Both the position numbers and the translations under genes were made by a program. Below are positions 61,601 to 64,000 of a stretch of 64,000 nt of DNA, piece after piece; the stretch's first letter is position 1, and every line of letters begins with the position of its first letter. A model generated the notes under the pieces. The model was not told the DNA's origin, ran no database searches, and saw only the letters and a program-made list of their open reading frames with translations. Source of the DNA: Utricularia gibba (taxonomy: Eukaryota > Streptophyta > Magnoliopsida > Lamiales > Lentibulariaceae); assembly GCA_002189035.1 (NCBI GenBank), contig NEEC01000004.1, forward strand, positions 682,001 through 746,000, read 5' to 3'.

Positions 61601-61771
61601 GCATTAGAATCCTTGCTAGAGTTATGTGCTGACTTGCTGAGACAAGACAAACTTGATGAACTCACTGGAATACTCAAGCCCTTTGGACACGAAATAGTTT
61701 CATCCAGAGAAACAGCCATCTGGCTGACAAAGAGCCTCATGAACGCAAAGAAGATGACCAAAGACTCTTAG
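58646..61771 (+). CDS. NIMA-related kinase, NEK5-like, probable pseudokinase
   Basis: Thirteen exons: 58646-58764, 58994-59060, 59235-59300, 59430-59476, 59564-59609, 59695-59775, 59858-59900, 59985-60034, 60110-60179, 60258-60307, 60415-60488, 60599-60650 and 60725-61771, giving 603 residues. The plant NEK kinase frame is clear: [71 protein letters not shown] and [20 protein letters not shown]. The C-terminal block ([20 protein letters not shown] and the [14 protein letters not shown] end) matches Arabidopsis NEK5. NEKs control microtubules and directional growth. Catalytic residues are altered: HRD is HRN (His138-Arg139-Asn140), DFG is DVA (158-160), and the usual GTPxYMxPE is shortened to HYLMPE. 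All exons stay open and in phase, so this is a diverged, probably inactive kinase and not a broken gene. UBP16 follows in the same direction. Confidence 0.92.
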
Positions 61772-62515
61772 ATTTTCTTCATCCTCCCTGTCTGAACAAA
61801 CGTGTGCAGATTATTACCTTGATTTGTTGTTTCTTTTTTCTTTTCCACCTAAAACCTCGTATTACTGCAAATGAAGCATTCTCAGTAGTCGTGTTGAAAG
61901 GTTCAAGACCATGCATGTTAGAAGACTAGAAGTTAGCAGTTCATGGTCATGATTTTTTATCTCTTATTTTCTGCAAAAAAAAAAGAAAAATTATATTCCT
62001 TTGTACGTTATGCGTTAGCTGTTGTCCATAGGCGGCATAAAGTGGGAATCTATCCAATGGAATCTGAGGATCCTACGAGATATTCAACTCGCATTAACTG
62101 AAATATTTTTTGTGCATTAAATTAAAAGAAAAAATATTATGGAATTAACTTTTTTAAAATATTTTTTTAATCAAGAAGTTTCTTTTTTTTGTTTTCGAAA
62201 ATTAGGAGGAATAAAAGAGAGGCAATATAATAATAGAAAGCTTTTAAAGGGGAAAGATTTGCGGGGGCTTTCTCTCTGATTGGGCGAAAAAAAGGTAAAG
62301 GGGGCTCTGGTTGAATGATCCAATCCTGTGTCTCGACCGCAGTCGTCCGTCAAACCTAGATTTCGTGTGTGGATCCTCATCTGCTCCGCCATACACTCGT
62401 CGCGAACTGGACTTCTCCGATATCTATGTATTGGGCGACAGTGCGATTTAGGGTTTCTTTTCGTCTCTGTTTTATTCCTCGGCGCGGGTTGATTTAGTCG
62501 CCCGACTCTGTGCCG
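61772..62515. other. NEK 3' region and UBP16 promoter/leader
   Basis: Contains the NEK 3' UTR, an A/T-rich block at about 62090-62220 and a GC-richer leader with 'tagggtttc' (telo-box-like) near 62449. No coding sequence is supported. Confidence 0.5.
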
Positions 62516-63956
62516 ATGCTCGCCGTGCTTGGGTTTTGATTGTTTTCTTTGCTATTGTTCGTCATAAATGGAGGAATGCGGCGGCGAAGGAGGAGGAGAT
62601 TTTGAGGCTTGTAGCTATGGCTTCCGAAGAAGAGGCGGAAATTGCGATGCGAGAAAAGGATGAATCTTCTGAATCTCCTCCTCCGGACCAGCTGACCCAG
62701 CTTCAGCAGCGTTATTATTGTGCCGTTTGTCTTTCCGCCACCACCACTAGGTGCTCTCAGTGCAAGGCTGTAAGATACTGGTGAGCGCTTTTTGTACTTT
62801 ATTTGTGTTTATGCATCGTTTTGGCTGATTGAATGTAAACTGATATGGGAACGGATCTGTAGCTTGCAATTCTATATATTCTCGATTTAAAGTTAATCAA
62901 TTTTCAGTTACTTTATTTGAGATTATGGTCTAGTTTGTGTACTTCTTTTTTGAAGTTTTGTTCTTTGAGCTCAAAAAGAGTGTTGTTCTAATATATGATG
63001 TTTTATTAATTGCATTATATGAACGTTATTCAGTCTAGACTCCTCTTTTTGATAGCTCGGGAAAGTGTCAGATAATTCACTGGAGGAAAGGTCACAAGTA
63101 TGAGTGTCGACCTGCAGCTCTATCTCGTGTTAGCATTGGAAATGAATGTTTCGCGGCAGGTGTTTCTCGTAATCAGGATGAGATGCCTATTAATGATGAA
63201 GAAAGACATCTTCTTGCAGATCATGGAATTGTAAATTTCAAAACTTCGAGTGATTCAGTGCCTTCGTTTTCCTATTCCTCGGAACAAAGTGAAGTCGCTT
63301 CAACCAGTGAGATTCATGACTCAGATTCTCAATTTGGGTCAGTCCAAACAAGTTTTGAAACCACCTATTCTCATTCTTCTGAACCTACGGACTCCAATGT
63401 AGTCGATACCCACAAGCAGTCTGTATTGAATGGTGCACATTATGTACCCTTGAGTAAGAGAACTGATGGTACAGTGTTAGAAGAGCTTGTCCTGGAAAGC
63501 TCTGATGTGAGGAGTATGCCGCCTTATAGTTCTATGAGAACTTTTTCTTCATCAGAAGCTCAAAGAGCTCGACCGTTTTCAGATAGTGGAGATGTGATAA
63601 AATCCTTTTACAGGGGGGGATCAGGCAAGCGTCAAGTAATAGATACGGAGCTAAAGAATTCTTACTGTTCAAGACCTGCAAGCATTGCATCCTCTATACA
63701 GAACTGGAAAAACGAGGCTCAAATGTCCATTTCTAAGGAATCGCGACCTGTGTTGTATAGGAGTTCAGGAAATGATCAAAATAATAGCAGGAAGCCTGAT
63801 ATATTGCGTTCGTTTATTCATGAGACAGGGCCAAAGTCTAGTAACAAAGGTCTGAAAACATTCCGAAAATTTGTAGAAAACTTCAAGGCTTCAAAGCAAT
63901 CAACCCCCTATATAGTTGATATTGGCAAGAACTCGAAAGACATTTACAGCAAACAG
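62516..63956 (+). CDS. ubiquitin-specific protease UBP16-like, 5' part only
   Basis: Two exons are visible, about 62516-62780 and 63056-63956; the second ends at a donor (CAG/GTTATC) and the rest lies outside the window. The N-terminus is typical of the UBP15/16/17 group: a membrane-proximal hydrophobic part (LIVFFAIVRHKWRNAA) and a MYND zinc finger (CAVCLSATTTRCSQCKAVRY joined to CSGKCQIIHWRKGHKYEC) with all eight Cys/His ligands. A long Ser-rich linker follows; the USP catalytic domain would come after the window edge. UBP16 stabilises SHM1 and acts in salt tolerance and growth in Arabidopsis. The start is unclear: the ATG at 62516 gives MLAVLG and then a stop, whereas the conserved frame is open at 62536 without an ATG until 62618. 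A one-base shift in the T-run at 62534-62537 would join them. Confidence 0.88.
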
Positions 63957-64000
63957 GTTATCATCCTTTATTGTGTCGTCAAGTTTCATTAATCGAACAG

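Overview
This is nuclear DNA from a flowering plant, almost certainly a eudicot. The genes are intron-rich (up to 22 coding exons), introns are mostly GT-AG with U/A-rich interiors, and gene-poor stretches are very AT-rich. The proteins include plant-only families (VQ protein, plant Raf-like kinase with a PB1 domain, PXC3-type receptor kinase, nuclear group II maturase, HIR protein). I cannot name the species. There are no operons, CRISPR arrays or intact transposons, and I find no previously undescribed multi-gene system.

Layout: 1-3455 is mostly non-genic, with one weak secreted-protein candidate. Then come an ELMO-domain protein (+, 3456-5259), calmodulin (-, 5674-6623), a HIR/SPFH protein (-, 7205-8438), a DEDDy 3'-5' exonuclease (+, 10257-10907), a PB1-Raf-like MAPKKK (+, 13025-16868), a SIB-type VQ protein (+, 17617-17949), the NMD factor SMG7 (-, 20097-23386), augmin subunit 1 (+, 24686-26244), the N-glycosylation enzyme GPT/ALG7 (+, 26598-28868), the AP endonuclease ARP (-, 29222-31346), PIG-Q/GPI1 (+, 31808-35013), an nMAT3-like maturase with a broken frame (+, 35247-37573), 40S ribosomal protein S15 (-, 37873-38706), DDRGK1/UFBP1 (+, 39001-40972), a VLN2/3-type villin (-, 41280-46104), a PXC3-like LRR receptor pseudokinase (+, 50776-53526), a short hydrophobic ORF (+, 55694-55900), a small Cys-rich probable plastid protein (-, 56338-57044), a NEK5-like pseudokinase (+, 58646-61771), and the 5' part of a UBP16-type deubiquitinase with a MYND finger (+, 62516 onward, cut by the window edge).

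The genes are housekeeping or signalling genes that do not form one pathway. Three (GPT, PIG-Q, DDRGK1) act at the ER membrane. Calmodulin, HIR, the VQ protein and the receptor kinase belong to families used in stress and immune signalling. From memory, several (CAM2, SIB2, AUG1, GPT, ARP, VLN2, PXC3) have Arabidopsis homologues in the At2g41 interval, so this is probably a conserved collinear block.

The most useful observations are gene-structure ones: four genes (Raf-like kinase, ARP, nMAT3, UBP16) whose conserved frame is interrupted by small indels; two GC-AG introns; an 11-nt microexon in villin; an ATG-only coding exon in RPS15; introns in the SMG7 3' UTR that could make it an NMD target of itself; and two kinases lacking catalytic residues. 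Exon borders come from reading splice signals and keeping family-conserved frames. None was checked against transcripts.
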